Assembly (NCBI GenBank): GCA_015057165.1
Contig: SVEY01000021.1
Location: 1-53,160, forward strand
Origin: Lachnospiraceae bacterium
Lineage (GTDB): Bacteria > Bacillota > Clostridia > Lachnospirales > Lachnospiraceae
Length of the DNA stretch: 53,160 nucleotides
Direction: 5' to 3'
Shown: piece by piece, positions 52,899 to 53,160 of the stretch
How the letters are laid out: every line of letters begins with the position of its first letter
Numbering within the stretch: the first letter of the stretch is position 1
Made by a program: the position numbers and the translations under genes
The notes under the pieces: model-generated
The model's input: the letters and a program-made list of their open reading frames with translations, nothing else
Told to the model about the DNA's origin: nothing
The model's database searches: none

Positions 52899-53160
52899 GT
52901 TTGCGCGCCATGGGCGCGCTCTAACGGGTGCAAGTCCCGAACACGCCCAGATAGTGGGAAGTGTATAGCTGAACAGCAAGGGTGTCCATCGTGAGGTGGA
53001 ATCTGAAGGAAGCTGTAAGCAAATCTCTGGTCCGACGGACAGGAATCACATATAAGGCTAGGCTACGAGAGATAAGTTGGCTGGAAGCAACGAAGTCTAA
53101 TAACTATCACATTTGTAGTAGCAGAGTAAATGTGGCGGATATATGGAGGGAAAGAGCGTG
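52899..53160 (+). mobile_element. Group II intron, 5' part (runs off the window)
   Basis: Starting near 52899 the sequence GTTTGCGCGCC, GGGTGCAAGTCCCGA, AGCAAGGGTGTCC, GAGGTGGAATCTGAAGGAAG and AAATCTCTGGTCCGA matches domain I of bacterial group II introns that encode an LtrA-type reverse transcriptase. The ORF and 3' end would lie beyond 53160. It abuts the terminator above. The exact first base is uncertain by a few bases. Confidence 0.8.

Noticed and set aside
1-53160. tRNA or rRNA genes
   Set aside because: No cloverleaf or rRNA-like sequence was noticed on either strand, although this was done by eye.

Overview
The window is AT-rich DNA from an anaerobic Firmicute, most likely a motile member of the Lachnospiraceae (Butyrivibrio, Pseudobutyrivibrio or Roseburia type). 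This rests on the short flagellin, strong AGGAGG-type ribosome binding sites, IS30 and group II intron relics, and the gene families present. It reads as a flagellin and surface-glycan modification island. Nearly every gene is on the + strand.

Layout. 0.1-1.0 kb: flagellin gene with a structured leader. 1.0-7.4 kb: a GT2 glycosyltransferase and two LicD-type phosphosugar transferases, the first shifted out of frame at a run of seven G. 7.4-10.7 kb: small accessory modules (XRE regulator, a VapBC-like toxin-antitoxin pair, an 83-aa orphan, an overlapping pair of small genes) separated by related repeats and hairpins. 10.7-28.3 kb: a nonulosonic acid locus of the GDP-sugar legionaminic acid type. 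legB and legC come first, then an inserted defence-like module (AAA ATPase, RloB-like gene with an in-frame stop, DUF2806-like gene), then ptmE, an oxidoreductase, a GNAT acetyltransferase carrying a G8 tract, a class III aminotransferase, legG, a PHP hydrolase, an ATP-grasp enzyme, an SDR, a sugar amidotransferase, legF, legI and a nitrilase-family hydrolase. 28.6-36.9 kb: glycan assembly genes (GT-B-like, GT2, GT-D, DUF5672, radical SAM, DUF4422). 36.9-41.9 kb: an IS relic and a capE-capG-capF set for UDP-L-FucNAc, bracketed by a duplicated DUF4422 gene plus palindromic promoter. 41.9-44.5 kb: an HTH/HipA-like kinase pair and an AAA ATPase with a repeat-studded promoter. 44.5-49.3 kb: a third LicD protein with an epimerase, a TarI/IspD-like cytidylyltransferase and a dehydrogenase, suggesting a CDP-ribitol-like pathway. 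49.3-52.9 kb: two tandem copies of a 203-204 bp element encoding a tiny hydrophobic-basic peptide, two XRE regulators, an unrecognised 460-aa protein and a Uma2-family nuclease. 52.9 kb to the end: the 5' part of a group II intron.

Together the genes make activated sugars (CMP-legionaminate-like, UDP-FucNAc, probably CDP-ribitol), modify them and attach them, probably to flagellin or another surface polymer. Two poly-G tracts inside glycan genes suggest phase-variable decoration. The most unusual non-coding signals are the peptide-encoding inverted-repeat element (two full copies and one internally deleted copy at 7.9 kb, next to paralogous XRE genes) and a family of hairpin/terminator elements that follow the small accessory modules between 8.7 and 16.6 kb.
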